A stretch of DNA of 64,000 nt from JACCXG01 sp963717745. GTDB taxonomy: Bacteria; Acidobacteriota; Vicinamibacteria; Vicinamibacterales; 2-12-FULL-66-21. The notes under the pieces were generated by a model. It was not told the DNA's origin. It saw only the letters and a program-made list of their open reading frames with translations, and searched no databases. The translations under genes were made by a program, and so were the position numbers. The DNA lies in contig CAVQXJ010000020.1 of the NCBI GenBank assembly GCA_963717745.1, positions 1 through 64,000 of the forward strand, written 5' to 3'. Below are positions 28,632 to 37,816 of this stretch, piece by piece. The stretch's first letter is position 1. Each line of letters begins with the position of its first letter.

Positions 28632-29267
28632 TCACCCCGCGAGCAACGGGCGCTTGGGCCGGCTGTCGCTCGACTGGTCCCCGCGGTCCAGCGATCGCGG
28701 GCCGGGCTGGACGACGAAGCAGAACGGATGTCCGCAGTCATCGCAGACGTACTCCGCGTAGCCCTCGCGGTGCGTCACGAAGCGGATGCGGTGCGCCAGG
28801 AAGAAACACCGCAGCGGATGGCGGACCTTCCGCTCTCCCGCGGCGTGTTTCAGGAAGCTGTGACCGCAGTGGCAGGCATATTCGACGAACCCCTGCCGGG
28901 CCGCGACCGCGGTCACCCGATGGCCGAACAGCCCGCAGGCATATCGAACCTTCTTGGTGAAGCGCGAGGCTCCCGCGAACCGGTCGGTCCCTTCCGGGAA
29001 GACCAGCGGGTGGCCGCAGCGCACGCAGACGTATTCGTGCACGCCGCCGCGATCCGCGAGGCGCACGTAGGTGTGATGCCGGAGGAAGCACGATACCGTG
29101 TGCCTGACGTGAGTCCGGCGGCCGTCTTCGGGCAGGTACTCGGCGCCGCAGCGGCAGTGTCGACGATCACCGGCCGAGCGGCGGGCCACGTCGTTGTCGA
29201 CGACGTGGCCCCAGAGCCGACAGCTGATGCGGAGCCAGAGAGGGACTGAGGTCGGTGGAGTGTCCAC
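28632..29267 (-). CDS. Protein of four tandem zinc-ribbon-like modules
   Basis: 211 aa, GTG start. Four repeats of about 45 residues share the pattern C-x(3-4)-(G/A)H ... (E/H)Y-x-C-x(1-2)-CGH: CRLWGH with CRCGAEY; CFLRHH with YVCVRCGHPL; CGLFGH with YACHCGHSF; CFFLAH with YVCDDCGHPF. Each module has enough Cys/His for one zinc ion. The unit resembles single-module phage/bacterial DUF1660-like proteins, but I know no four-unit version. No signal peptide or membrane helix. Function unknown; nucleic-acid or protein binding is plausible. Confidence 0.6.
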   Translation of the reverse strand: MDTPPTSVPLWLRISCRLWGHVVDNDVARRSAGDRRHCRCGAEYLPEDGRRTHVRHTVSCFLRHHTYVRLADRGGVHEYVCVRCGHPLVFPEGTDRFAGASRFTKKVRYACGLFGHRVTAVAARQGFVEYACHCGHSFLKHAAGERKVRHPLRCFFLAHRIRFVTHREGYAEYVCDDCGHPFCFVVQPGPRSLDRGDQSSDSRPKRPLLAG

Positions 29268-29367
29268 GACCGGTAAGGCGCAAGCCGCGATCGCTGTGGC
29301 TCAGTCCGGCGAGATTCCCCGGCCGCGAGCTCCGGCTCGTGCATCGACTGTCGGGCGGCGGCGGCGC

Positions 29368-29838
29368 TCAGTAATGCCTGACCGTCATCTTGTAGGTCAC
29401 CGGTTCGGTCAGCGTCGAGGTGCAGCCGGTGGCGCCGGTCGGACAGTCGGAGAGCTGAATGCAGTAGGTGCCCGCGTTCGCTCCGTTCGGGGCGAACAGT
29501 TCCTGGTTGAGCACGGCCGCCGGGGCCTGCAGTTGGATCGCGCACGTGGACCCGGACACCGTACCGATGCCGAGCCCGATCGTGATGCCGGTGACCGGCG
29601 TCTCGTTCGCGACGGTCGCGAGGCTGGTGACGGTGATGCCGAGATCGGTCGGGCTCTGGGCGTAGGCGATCGTGATGGTCTTGAAATCGACGCCCAGCGG
29701 CTGCAAGGTTCCCGTGAGGTTTTCGGTCTGCAGAACGGGATCGGGTGCAGTGGGACTACCGCCGCAGGCGCCGGCGAGGCTCAGGAGAATCACACATGGC
29801 GTGACGACCACCAGTCGTCGTGCCGTCGGCCTCAGCAT
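29368..29838 (-). CDS. Small lipoprotein of unknown function
   Basis: 156 aa from the ATG at 29838 (AAGGAT upstream). Signal peptide with lipobox LAGAC (Cys about residue 25), then GGSPTAPDP, a common acidobacterial lipoprotein linker. The mature part is Thr/Val/Gly-rich beta-type sequence with four cysteines, two in CPTGATGC. No family recognised; likely anchored to the membrane and facing the periplasm. Confidence 0.6.
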   Translation of the reverse strand: MLRPTARRLVVVTPCVILLSLAGACGGSPTAPDPVLQTENLTGTLQPLGVDFKTITIAYAQSPTDLGITVTSLATVANETPVTGITIGLGIGTVSGSTCAIQLQAPAAVLNQELFAPNGANAGTYCIQLSDCPTGATGCTSTLTEPVTYKMTVRHY

Positions 29839-29975
29839 CGAAGATCCTTTTCTGCGAGGCGCTGGCACGCCGGGCGCCTGTAGTCTATCCCCCTTCTCGG
29901 GCGCAATGCGGCTGAGCTGCCGGCTGCGGTGCGCGCGATAGCGGCGACAGCCACTTGTCACGCTGCCTTCGTGAT

Positions 29976-30262
29976 CACGGCGACACGACGACACGACGAC
30001 AACGACGTTATGACTTGGCTGGGGCTAATTCGAGCGTCAGTCTGCTTGTCGTGCGCTGGCTACTGCACGGAAAGTATCAGCGGTTCTGCCCCGCTGCCGG
30101 CGCTCCGGCCGGCAGGCCGGAGTCGCAGGAGTGCGGACCAGGCAGATCACGAAGAGCCCATCCTTGGCTTCGGGCTGCTCGTGATCTGTCTGGTCCGCAC
30201 TCCTGCACCGCGCGAAAGCGCGGTGCCGGCAGCGGGATGTAGTCCGTCGAAGAGAACTGACC
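29976..30262. repeat. Composite hairpin element, CGACGA family (copy 1) with a second hairpin nested in it
   Basis: The flanks match the element at 55758: a left CGACACGACGACA arm, TATGACTTGGCTGG, GCGCTGGCTACTG, and a distal TCCGTCGAAGAGAACTG (30243-30259). Between them sits a second hairpin of about 147 bp: 12-bp perfect ends (30090-30101 and 30225-30236) and an inner 28-bp pair (30125-30152 and 30179-30206) with one mismatch. The right CGT arm present at 55903 is missing here. It fills the region between two divergent genes; the 685 bp from 29839 to 30522 hold no other gene. Confidence 0.85.
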
Positions 30263-30522
30263 CGCCGGTCACCCAGATGACGCCAGCCCAGCCAGCGAGC
30301 ACAGCCGAGGCGATGAGAAGGCGCCTGGCCCACCGCTCACGGGACCGGACGCGCTTCTGTGTGATCACGCGCGGTTCCGGACCACGGCGGCAGTAGGATG
30401 TCGAGAGAATCGCGCCGGACCCATCCGTCCCTTCTGTTGTGATCTCAATGGGCTCTCCGAGTCACTCCACGGCATTATCGTTGCTTCTCCGCTGACGATC
30501 GCAGGAACGGCCAGAGGGAATA

Positions 30523-33225
30523 ATGGCCCATGAATTCGGCTCGCACGCGTCGCCGATCACGATCTCCGCCCTCCTTCACGCCTTGCCGGCCGGAGTGGCC
30601 CTGCTCGACGACCAGGGCGTCATCCTCGAGGTCAATCAGTCCTGGAACGTCTTTGGCGCCGCGAATGGTCGGCGGAATCCGCAGTCAGCGGTCGGTACCC
30701 GTTACCTCGACTTCTGGGGCGCGAGCCCCGAGCCGGGCTCGGCGCACGAACGTGTACGCGACAGTCTTCAGTCGATTCTCGCCGGCACATCGGAACGATT
30801 TGAATGGGTGCACCGCGCGGACGCGGGCGGCGCGGTCCGCTGGTTCCACCTGATCGCGACGCCGATTGCGCTCGATCAGGAGCGAACAGGCGCCATGGTG
30901 ATGCACTTCGACGTCAGCGAAGAGCATGCCGCCTCCGAGGCGCTGCGCCAGAACGAGGCCCGGTTCCGCGCGCTCGTCGAGTATGGCTACGACGGCATCG
31001 CGGTGGTCGACCAGTACGGCATCGTCAGGTACGCCAGTCCCGCCGCCATCCGTACTCTCGGGTTCGAGGAGCCCGAGCTGGTGGGCCATCACTTCGACCA
31101 GTTGACCACGGAGAAGGAAGAGGCCTTTCGCCTGTTCAGCCAGGTGCAAGCGCAGCCGGACGTGCCGCTCCGGGGACGTCTGCACATGCGTCGTAAGAAC
31201 GGCCTGGTGCGTCTGGTCGAGTTCGTCGCGTCGAATCGGCTGTCCGAGCCGGCGATTCGCGGGATCGTCTGCAACTTCACCGATATCACCGAGCAATCCG
31301 ACGCCGAGCGCGTCCTGCGCAACACCGAGGCCAAGCTTCACGGACTGTTCGAGTCGAACGTCGTCAACATCACCTTCGGCGATGCCAAGGGGCAAATCCA
31401 CGATGCCAACGACGCCTTCCTCGAGATGGTGGGCGCGACCCGCGCGGCACTGGAAGCCGGCGAGTTGAACTGGATGACGCTGACGCCCCCCGAGTCCCTC
31501 TCGATCAATATCGCCGCCCACGAGAAGTTGCGCCAGGCCGGGAAGGTCACGGCGTTCGAGAAGCAGTACCAGCGCTCGGACGGCTCTCGAGGATGGGCGT
31601 TGATGAGCCTGGCGAAGCTGCCGGGCACCGACGGTGAAACGGTCGCCTTGTCGATCGACGTCACCCAGAAGAAGGCGATCGAGCAGGCGCTGATCGACTC
31701 GGAGCGGAAGTTCTCGAAGATCTTCGAAACCAGCCCGCTCGCCATTTACATCTCGGATCTGGACTCGGACCGCATCGTCGAATCCAACCCGGCGTTCTCG
31801 CGGCTGTCGGGCTACAGCCCGCAGGAGGCGCTCGATCGCACCGGCGCCGAGCTCCAGCTCTGGGAAGATCCGTCGATGCGAGACACGCTGCTCGCCCGGC
31901 TGCGCGAGGGCGAGGCGGTCACCAACGTCGAGGCCTTGTTCACGCCCAAAACCGGCCAGCGCCGCCGGGTGCTGGTCTCGTTCGACCGGCTCGAGTTGCC
32001 CGGCCGCGGCTCCGACGCGGTGGTGGCGGTGATGGTCGACATCACCGATCGCCATTACCTCGAAGAGCAGTTCCGGCAGGCGCAGAAAATGGAAGCGGTC
32101 GGCCGGCTGGCCGGCGGCGTCGCGCACGACTTCAACAACCTGCTGACCGCCATCATCGGCTATTCCGAGCTGCTGACGAGCCATGAAGGGATGCCTGTCG
32201 ATGCCGCGGCCGACCTGCAGGAGATCCTCAAGGCCGGCCACAGCGCGGCCTCGCTGACCCGCCAGCTGCTGGCATTCAGCCGCCAGCAGGCGCTCGAGCC
32301 CAAGGTCTTCGATCTGAACGACGAGATCCGGCACGTCGGCGGCATCGTCGGGCGCCTGGTCGGCGAGGACATCGAGATTGTGACGACCCTCGACCCGGAT
32401 CTCGCGCTTATTCAAGCCGACGCCGGACAGATTCAGCAGGTGATCTTCAATCTCGCGGTCAACGCGCGCGATGCGATGCCGGCCGGCGGCGTGCTGACCA
32501 TCGAGACCTCCAACGTGGTGCTCGACGACTCGTTCGTCGCGCACCACCGGGGCGCGGCGGTCGGTCCCCACGTCATGCTTTCGGTCGGCGACACCGGTGT
32601 CGGGATGGACGAGGAGGTGAAGTTGCGGCTGTTCGAGCCGTTCTTCACCACCAAGGAGCGCGGCAAGGGCACCGGGCTCGGGCTGGCGACAATCTACGGC
32701 ATCGTGAAGCAATCGGGGGGCTCGATCTGGGTATACAGTGAGCTCGGCCTGGGCACTACATTCAAGATCTATCTCCCGTCGACGAGCGAGCCGCGCACCG
32801 TCATCGCCCAGCACCCCGAGCCATCGCAATTGACCGGCACCGAAACAATTCTGGTCGTCGAGGATCAGGAGGACGTGCGGGCGTTGGTCCGGCAAACGTT
32901 GACCCGCCACGGCTATGAGGTGCTGACCGCGGCGACGCCCTCGGAAGCACAGCGCCTCGCGCGCGGCCGGAACCTGGATCTGCTGTTGACCGATGTGGTG
33001 ATGCCGGAGATGAGCGGCCGCGTCCTCGCGCGGACGCTTCATGAATCCACGCCCGGCCTGCGCGTCCTCTACATGTCCGGGTACGCCGACGACACCGTCG
33101 TCCGGCATGGACTCGTCGAAGTCGGACTCGAGCTCCTTCAGAAGCCGTTCACCGTCAGAGCGCTGGTATCGCGGGTACGCCAGGTGCTCGACGCGCCTGA
33201 TCGAGCCACGCCCGCGTCAGAGTAG
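30523..33225 (+). CDS. Multi-PAS hybrid sensor histidine kinase
   Basis: 900 aa, no membrane helix, so probably a soluble sensor. Four PAS domains (about residues 15-135, 145-260, 265-385, 390-510), the second with ALVEYGYDGIAVVDQYGIVR. HisKA with phosphoacceptor His535 in GGVAHDFNNLLTAIIGYSE, HATPase_c (NLAVNARDAMPAGG; DTGVGMDEEV; GTGLGLATIYGIVKQSGG), and a C-terminal receiver with Asp824 in LLLTDVVMPEMSG and KPF. Acts as a phosphorelay node; no partner HPt or regulator is next to it. Followed by a hairpin with a short T run. Confidence 0.9.
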   Translation: MAHEFGSHASPITISALLHALPAGVALLDDQGVILEVNQSWNVFGAANGRRNPQSAVGTRYLDFWGASPEPGSAHERVRDSLQSILAGTSERFEWVHRADAGGAVRWFHLIATPIALDQERTGAMVMHFDVSEEHAASEALRQNEARFRALVEYGYDGIAVVDQYGIVRYASPAAIRTLGFEEPELVGHHFDQLTTEKEEAFRLFSQVQAQPDVPLRGRLHMRRKNGLVRLVEFVASNRLSEPAIRGIVCNFTDITEQSDAERVLRNTEAKLHGLFESNVVNITFGDAKGQIHDANDAFLEMVGATRAALEAGELNWMTLTPPESLSINIAAHEKLRQAGKVTAFEKQYQRSDGSRGWALMSLAKLPGTDGETVALSIDVTQKKAIEQALIDSERKFSKIFETSPLAIYISDLDSDRIVESNPAFSRLSGYSPQEALDRTGAELQLWEDPSMRDTLLARLREGEAVTNVEALFTPKTGQRRRVLVSFDRLELPGRGSDAVVAVMVDITDRHYLEEQFRQAQKMEAVGRLAGGVAHDFNNLLTAIIGYSELLTSHEGMPVDAAADLQEILKAGHSAASLTRQLLAFSRQQALEPKVFDLNDEIRHVGGIVGRLVGEDIEIVTTLDPDLALIQADAGQIQQVIFNLAVNARDAMPAGGVLTIETSNVVLDDSFVAHHRGAAVGPHVMLSVGDTGVGMDEEVKLRLFEPFFTTKERGKGTGLGLATIYGIVKQSGGSIWVYSELGLGTTFKIYLPSTSEPRTVIAQHPEPSQLTGTETILVVEDQEDVRALVRQTLTRHGYEVLTAATPSEAQRLARGRNLDLLLTDVVMPEMSGRVLARTLHESTPGLRVLYMSGYADDTVVRHGLVEVGLELLQKPFTVRALVSRVRQVLDAPDRATPASE

Positions 33226-33240
33226 CGCGGGGGGCTGAAG

Positions 33241-33359
33241 CCCCCGCGTGTCAAGGGAGAAGGGATAGAAGGGAGAGAGGCATAAGGGAGAAGTGCTTTC
33301 TGGCGTAAGTCCGTGAGTTCTCCCTTATCCCTTCTGCCTTCTCCCTTGACACGCGGGGG
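33241..33359. repeat. Hairpin element, AAGGGAGAAGGG family (copy 1), terminator-like
   Basis: 119 bp. The outer 23 bases of each side (33241-33263 and 33337-33359) are perfectly complementary; inside, purine and pyrimidine words pair imperfectly. The right arm is followed by GGTTTTC, so for the upstream kinase gene it resembles an intrinsic terminator. The gene on the other side (33398) converges on it. Confidence 0.88.
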
Positions 33360-33397
33360 TTTTCATCAGCCTGTTAACCCCGCGACCCCGCGACCCT

Positions 33398-34396
33398 CTA
33401 CTGCACCGCCCGGGCGAACCACGAGAGGGCGAGGACCAGGCCCGCGAATGTGAGGAGCGTCGGCTGGTGGCCTGGGCCCTGCTCGCCGCGCACTGTTCGA
33501 TAGATCGCGACCGCGGCGAGAATCCACAGCAGCCGCACGCCGGTCAGCGCCAGGGCCGCCGCGATCGCGCCCACCACCATCCAGCGCTGCGGACGGGACA
33601 GCGCGTGGAAACCACGCGATCCGTCCAGTTGCCAGATCGGCATCAGGTTGAACAGATTCAGGAAGCCGGTCAGCTCGGCGATCGCCAGCCAGATCGGCGC
33701 GCCGTTGATCTGATAGACCACCCACGCGGCGACCGCCGCGCCCAGCCCCCACACCGGCCCGGCCAGCCCGATGCGCGCGTCGATAATCGGATCGGTGATG
33801 TGCTGTTTCAGCATGACCAGCGCGCCGACGCCCGGAATGAAGAGCGGTGCACTGGCGTTGATCCCGAGTCGCCGCAGCATCGACACGTGCCCCATCTCGT
33901 GGATGTAAATGCTGCCGGCCAGGCCGACCGCCAGCGGCCAGCCGTGGATCGCCCAGTACACGAGGATGAAGCCGAACATCGACGTCAGCGTGCTGAGCTT
34001 GCTGAGCCCGAGCAGCAGGAATTTCAGCTTGCCGACCAGCAGGAGACCGACCGTGACGGCGACGGCGGTGGCCCCGCCGCTCCACGATCGATTGGTCGCG
34101 GCCGCCGGTGCTCCGTTGGGCTTCGCTCCCAGGCGTTCGGTCTGCGCGTCGATGCGCGCCCCCATCAGCTTGTACTGTTCCGACCGGGGAGGAACCAGCT
34201 CGCGTGCCTCCTGCCAATGCGTGCGCGCGGTGGCCGGATCGTCCGCGGCCTCCGCGGCCTGGGCGAGCCCCGCGAGCTGCTCGAGCCGCTCCCGATGCAC
34301 CAGCGCATTGCAGGCAGGGCAGGCGAGCGCGTGCGGCGCCAGCTCGGTCGCGCACCGCGCGCATCGGCGCCGGGGATCGCTGCTCAGATCGACCAC
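33398..34396 (-). CDS. Site-2-protease (M50) family membrane protein with zinc ribbon
   Basis: 332 aa. The N-terminal zinc ribbon has Cys12, Cys15, Cys26 and Cys29 (CARCATEL...CPACNAL), followed by a helical segment and about six membrane helices. The M50 metalloprotease motif HEMGH is at residues 166-170, and the second-ligand region reads LMPIWQLDGSRGF. Such intramembrane proteases cut membrane regulators. It is 7 bp downstream of a second zinc-ribbon membrane protein, forming an operon. Confidence 0.85.
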   Translation of the reverse strand: MVDLSSDPRRRCARCATELAPHALACPACNALVHRERLEQLAGLAQAAEAADDPATARTHWQEARELVPPRSEQYKLMGARIDAQTERLGAKPNGAPAAATNRSWSGGATAVAVTVGLLLVGKLKFLLLGLSKLSTLTSMFGFILVYWAIHGWPLAVGLAGSIYIHEMGHVSMLRRLGINASAPLFIPGVGALVMLKQHITDPIIDARIGLAGPVWGLGAAVAAWVVYQINGAPIWLAIAELTGFLNLFNLMPIWQLDGSRGFHALSRPQRWMVVGAIAAALALTGVRLLWILAAVAIYRTVRGEQGPGHQPTLLTFAGLVLALSWFARAVQ

Positions 34397-34403
34397 GATT
34401 CGA

Positions 34404-35174
34404 TCAGGAGGCAGATGAGGGACTGGGGGAGATCTGGTACGGCCCCGTGATCTGGAGCTGAGGCGCGCCGGTCATCCGCCACGCCTGATGCATGCCGAAG
34501 GCGATGATCGCCGCGCTGATCAGACCGCTCGGCATCGATCCGACGATGGCCAGCACCGGAAGCACGAATGTGAACCCAAGGAGCATGGCGACTGCGAACC
34601 CGAATCCGAACCGCCGGCCGCCGCCGTTGTCGGGGTCAGCGTTGGCCGGCGCCGCGACCGCGGCGCCGGCCTGTTCCTTCTGGGCCTGCTCGCGGCGCGA
34701 CCCCGAGCTGTCTGTGAACGCCAGCGGCACGTAGGCCAGACCCACGGCCCAGTAGGTGAGAACGATCGCCACGATCTGGAACCGGCGGCCGCCGCCCCCG
34801 GCTCCCTTGCGCACGGCGTACCCCACCATGTAGCCGATCGCAATCGCCACCAGCCCGATCTCGAAGTTGGTGATCGCAATGACCGCGTAGTAGAGCGCGG
34901 CCCCGGCGACGGCCGCGCCGATGCCGAACACGGTCGCCAGCGCCAGCGTTCCCAGGCCGCGAGGCGTTTCCGCCTGGCGCGCGATCTCGGCCTGGCATGA
35001 CCCGCAGACAGTGGTTCCATTGATGTCGAAGTATGCGTCGGGGATCGCGCTCTGGCAGGCCCCGCAGATCACCGCGGCCAGTGCGCGTCCTTCGGCGGGC
35101 GAGTCGGCTGGTTCAGTCGACTCGATCGCCGACTCGAACTGCAACCGCGGCGTGGCGTCAGGTTTGGAATCCAC
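34404..35174 (-). CDS. Zinc-ribbon multi-spanning membrane protein
   Basis: 256 aa. Residues about 36-62 carry CGACQSAIPDAYFDINGTTVCGSCQ, written here only as the pair CGACQ...CGSCQ: a four-Cys zinc ribbon. After it come six or so hydrophobic helices (LGTLALATVFGIGAAVAGAA; NFEIGLVAIAIGYMVGYA; AMLLGFTFVLPVLAIVGSM). First gene of the pair with the M50 protease, hence a candidate partner or substrate-presenting protein (inference). No named family. Confidence 0.6.
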   Translation of the reverse strand: MDSKPDATPRLQFESAIESTEPADSPAEGRALAAVICGACQSAIPDAYFDINGTTVCGSCQAEIARQAETPRGLGTLALATVFGIGAAVAGAALYYAVIAITNFEIGLVAIAIGYMVGYAVRKGAGGGGRRFQIVAIVLTYWAVGLAYVPLAFTDSSGSRREQAQKEQAGAAVAAPANADPDNGGGRRFGFGFAVAMLLGFTFVLPVLAIVGSMPSGLISAAIIAFGMHQAWRMTGAPQLQITGPYQISPSPSSAS

Positions 35175-35229
35175 CGGCCGTCCTCCTCGGATTCAGGGAC
35201 GAATCGCGAGGCCGAACTATAACCCACTG

Positions 35230-35304
35230 GCAGGCTGATGAAAGAGCCAGCCTGCAAGGGAGAAGGGCCTTCTCCCTTGACAGGCAGGGCTTCCATCAGC
35301 CTGC
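35230..35304. repeat. Hairpin element, AAGGGAGAAGG family (copy 2)
   Basis: 75 bp. Core CAAGGGAGAAGG / CCTTCTCCCTTG with almost no loop, inside outer arms GCAGGCTGATG / CATCAGCCTGC. The outer right arm overlaps the first base of the narK stop codon. CATCAGCCTG also follows the copy at 33241. Confidence 0.88.
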
Positions 35305-36563
35305 TAGGCCGTCTGCTGTCCCAGCCAGTCCCGGACCACGCCGCGATAGCAGAAGATCCCCGACTGCTTCACCGCCGTCGCCTGCCAGCGTGCGGCCCAC
35401 ACCGACCCGAGTTGCAGCAATCCGAGCGCGCCGGCGAGAAAGATGAACGCCAAAAGCAGCAGCCCCGGCGCGTATGTGCCTGCCAGATCCTTGATCGCGC
35501 CGAGCACCGACGGCAGGAAGAATCCCCCCAGCCCGCCGGCCGCGCCGACGATGCCGGTAATCAGGCCCATGCGGTCGGCGAAGCGCTGCGGGACGAGCTG
35601 GAAGACCGCGCCATTGCCCATCCCCAGGCATCCGGTCGCGACGAACAGCAGTGCGATGACCGCCGGCAGCGGCGGCAGAGTGGAGGCCGCCACCAGTGCG
35701 AAGGCCACGCCCATCAGCAAGAGCAGCAGCAGCCGGTAGCCGCCGATCCGATCCGACAGCCAGCCGCCGACCGGCCGCAGCACGCTTCCAGCCACGATGA
35801 CGATCGTGGTGAAGTCGCCGGCGCTGACCTTCGACACGTGGTACTGATCGTTGAAGAACGTGGTGAGGAAGCTGGTGAAGCCGACGAAGCCACCAAAGGT
35901 CAGACCGTAGAGGCAGGAGAACCACAACGTGTCGCGTTCTCTCAGGACCGCGGCGTAGTCCTTCCACGTCTGACGGGTGCGGTGCCGGGGGCTGTCCTTG
36001 GCCAGAATCGCGAACAACACCATCACGATCAGAACCGGGATCATCATCAGGCCGAACGTGGTGGCCCAGCCGAATCGCTGTGCGAGCCGCGGCGCGGCGA
36101 GCGTCGCCAGGAGCGATCCGGAGTTTCCCGCACCGGCGATCCCCATCGCGAGCCCCTGGTGCTCGGACGGATACCAGCGGCTCGCCAGCGGCAGCGCGAC
36201 CGCGAAGCTGGCGCCCGCCACGCCGAGCAGCACCCCCATCACATAAAAGTGTTCGAGGCTGTGGGCGAATCGCCATCCCACGACCAGCGGCACCAGGGTC
36301 AGCGCGAGGCCGATCAGCCCGGTGCGGCGGCCGCCGAAGCGATCCCCGGCCATGCCGAGCAGCGGCCGGAAGAAGGATCCGCCGAGCAGCGGCACCGCCA
36401 CCAGCAACCCCTGCTGCGTCGCGGTCAGCGCGAGCTCGTCCCGCAGAAACGGCGCGAGCGGTCCGAGCAGGACCCAGACCATGAAGCTCACGTCGAAATA
36501 CAGCAGTGCGCCGATCAGCGTCGGGAGATGGCCGGTCTCGAGGAAGCGTCGATTGGTAGTCAT
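35304..36563 (-). CDS. narK: Nitrate/nitrite transporter, MFS (NarK/NasA family)
   Basis: 419 aa, 12 membrane helices. Family motifs visible: first helix LYFDVSFMVWVLLGPLAPFL, MFS loop GMAGDRFGGRRTGLIGL, nitrate-signature helices GVAGASFAVALPLASRWYP and GIAGAGNSGSLLATLAAP, and the second half GNGAVFQLVPQRF plus TGIVGAAGGLGGFFLP. Imports nitrate for the adjoining assimilation enzymes. Last gene of the minus-strand nas cluster, 20 bp after hemD. Start ATG 36563 lacks a strong Shine-Dalgarno. Confidence 0.92.
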   Translation of the reverse strand: MTTNRRFLETGHLPTLIGALLYFDVSFMVWVLLGPLAPFLRDELALTATQQGLLVAVPLLGGSFFRPLLGMAGDRFGGRRTGLIGLALTLVPLVVGWRFAHSLEHFYVMGVLLGVAGASFAVALPLASRWYPSEHQGLAMGIAGAGNSGSLLATLAAPRLAQRFGWATTFGLMMIPVLIVMVLFAILAKDSPRHRTRQTWKDYAAVLRERDTLWFSCLYGLTFGGFVGFTSFLTTFFNDQYHVSKVSAGDFTTIVIVAGSVLRPVGGWLSDRIGGYRLLLLLLMGVAFALVAASTLPPLPAVIALLFVATGCLGMGNGAVFQLVPQRFADRMGLITGIVGAAGGLGGFFLPSVLGAIKDLAGTYAPGLLLLAFIFLAGALGLLQLGSVWAARWQATAVKQSGIFCYRGVVRDWLGQQTA

Positions 36564-36583
36564 AGGGGATGTCGTCGGACGAA

Positions 36584-37447
36584 TCACAGGGCTCCAGGCA
36601 CCACGCGACGGGCCGCGCAATACGCCACGGCCTGTTCGGCGGCTTCCTTCACCAGGAATCCGAGCTTGGGATGGGACGCTTCGAGATGCGCGGCCAGGCC
36701 ACGGCGAGCGACTTCCTCGCCCGTCGTCGGACCGATCGAAGCCAGGAAGGTGGAGGCGAGGCCCTTTCGGAACGCGGCTTCGCAATCCATCATCTCCACC
36801 ACCTGCCAGAGATGCGCGAGCTGGATGCCGGAGGTCAGCATCAGCACGTCGATGTCGCCGCTGGCGATCGCGCTGACGGCCCGTTCGAGGGGTGCGAGGT
36901 CGTCGGGCAGGGCCCACTTGTAGACCGGGACCTGCATCACCGATGCGCCTCGTCCTTCGAGCGCGTCGAGCAGTTCCGGATTGGGGACGCCGTACTCCTG
37001 GACCGCGACGCGCGCGCCGGCGATTGGCTGTTCGGACGGCCGGGCGTCCATTGCCGCCAGGAGCTCGCGCCACGTGTTCGGCTCGGGGGCCGTCACCCAC
37101 ACCGGGACCTTCAGCTCGCGCAGTGCGTTCGACGGCTTTGGGCCGCGCGCTGCGACCCTGACGCGCGACAGGGCGGCACGGACCTCGTCGCCTGGATGCG
37201 CCCGCGCCAGGACGTCGAAGAGCGCGCGCACGCCCGCGCCCGTGAGGAAGACGGCGATGTCGATCTCGCCGAGCAGCAGCTCGGCCGCGAAGTCGAGCGC
37301 CGCGACGTTCGACGCGAGCGGGACCTCACGCAGCGCCGGCGCCACCACCGGCTGCCCGCCGTATTTCGCGATCAGCGTCGCCACTTCGGCGGCGCGACGG
37401 CTCTCGAGCGTGAGCACGCGCAGGTTCTGAAAGTGCGCAGTCGGCAT
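36584..37447 (-). CDS. hemD: Uroporphyrinogen-III synthase
   Basis: 287 aa of the HemD two-lobe fold, with low overall conservation as usual: LRVLTLESRRAAEVATLI at the start, VAVFLTGAGVRALF-like middle, GARVAVQEYGVPNPELLDAL and VPVYKWALP, and the final lobe ASIGPTTGEEVARRGL. Cyclises hydroxymethylbilane to uroporphyrinogen III, precursor of sirohaem, the cofactor of the nitrite reductase encoded upstream. HemD-like genes are common inside nitrate-assimilation clusters, supporting this call. Confidence 0.88.
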   Translation of the reverse strand: MPTAHFQNLRVLTLESRRAAEVATLIAKYGGQPVVAPALREVPLASNVAALDFAAELLLGEIDIAVFLTGAGVRALFDVLARAHPGDEVRAALSRVRVAARGPKPSNALRELKVPVWVTAPEPNTWRELLAAMDARPSEQPIAGARVAVQEYGVPNPELLDALEGRGASVMQVPVYKWALPDDLAPLERAVSAIASGDIDVLMLTSGIQLAHLWQVVEMMDCEAAFRKGLASTFLASIGPTTGEEVARRGLAAHLEASHPKLGFLVKEAAEQAVAYCAARRVVPGAL

Positions 37448-37453
37448 CGATTC

Positions 37454-37816
37454 CTACGCAGCCCGCTCGCTGCCGTCCGGTGCGTCCGCGACCGCCGGCA
37501 CCTGCACCAGCACCACGTCTCCGTCGATGCGGGTGGCGAAGGTGCGCACGCACGCGGAGCCGCCGCCGGGCCGCTCCACATCACCGCTGTCCAGCCGGAC
37601 CCGCCAGGCGTGCAGCGGGCAGACGACCGCACAGCCGGTGACGATGCCGTCGGCGAGCGGCCCACCCAGGTGCGGGCAGCGGTTTTCCACTGCCAGGAAT
37701 CGATCGCCCAGGTTGAAAATCGCCAGCTGCCGGCCGCCGACATTCACGGCACGCCCCTCGCGCCGCGGAATGCTCGCCGTCGTCGTGACCCGGATCCACT
37801 GCTGCACATCTCTCAC
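37454..37816 (-). CDS. nirD: Nitrite reductase small subunit NirD, Rieske type
   Basis: 120 aa, GTG start at 37816 overlapping the nirB stop (GTGA). It has both Rieske ligand pairs, CPHLGGPL and CPLHAW, so it should bind a [2Fe-2S] cluster, whereas the enterobacterial NirD lacks these residues. Feeds or accompanies electrons to NirB for nitrite reduction to ammonium in the cytoplasm. Confidence 0.92.
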   Translation of the reverse strand: MRDVQQWIRVTTTASIPRREGRAVNVGGRQLAIFNLGDRFLAVENRCPHLGGPLADGIVTGCAVVCPLHAWRVRLDSGDVERPGGGSACVRTFATRIDGDVVLVQVPAVADAPDGSERAA

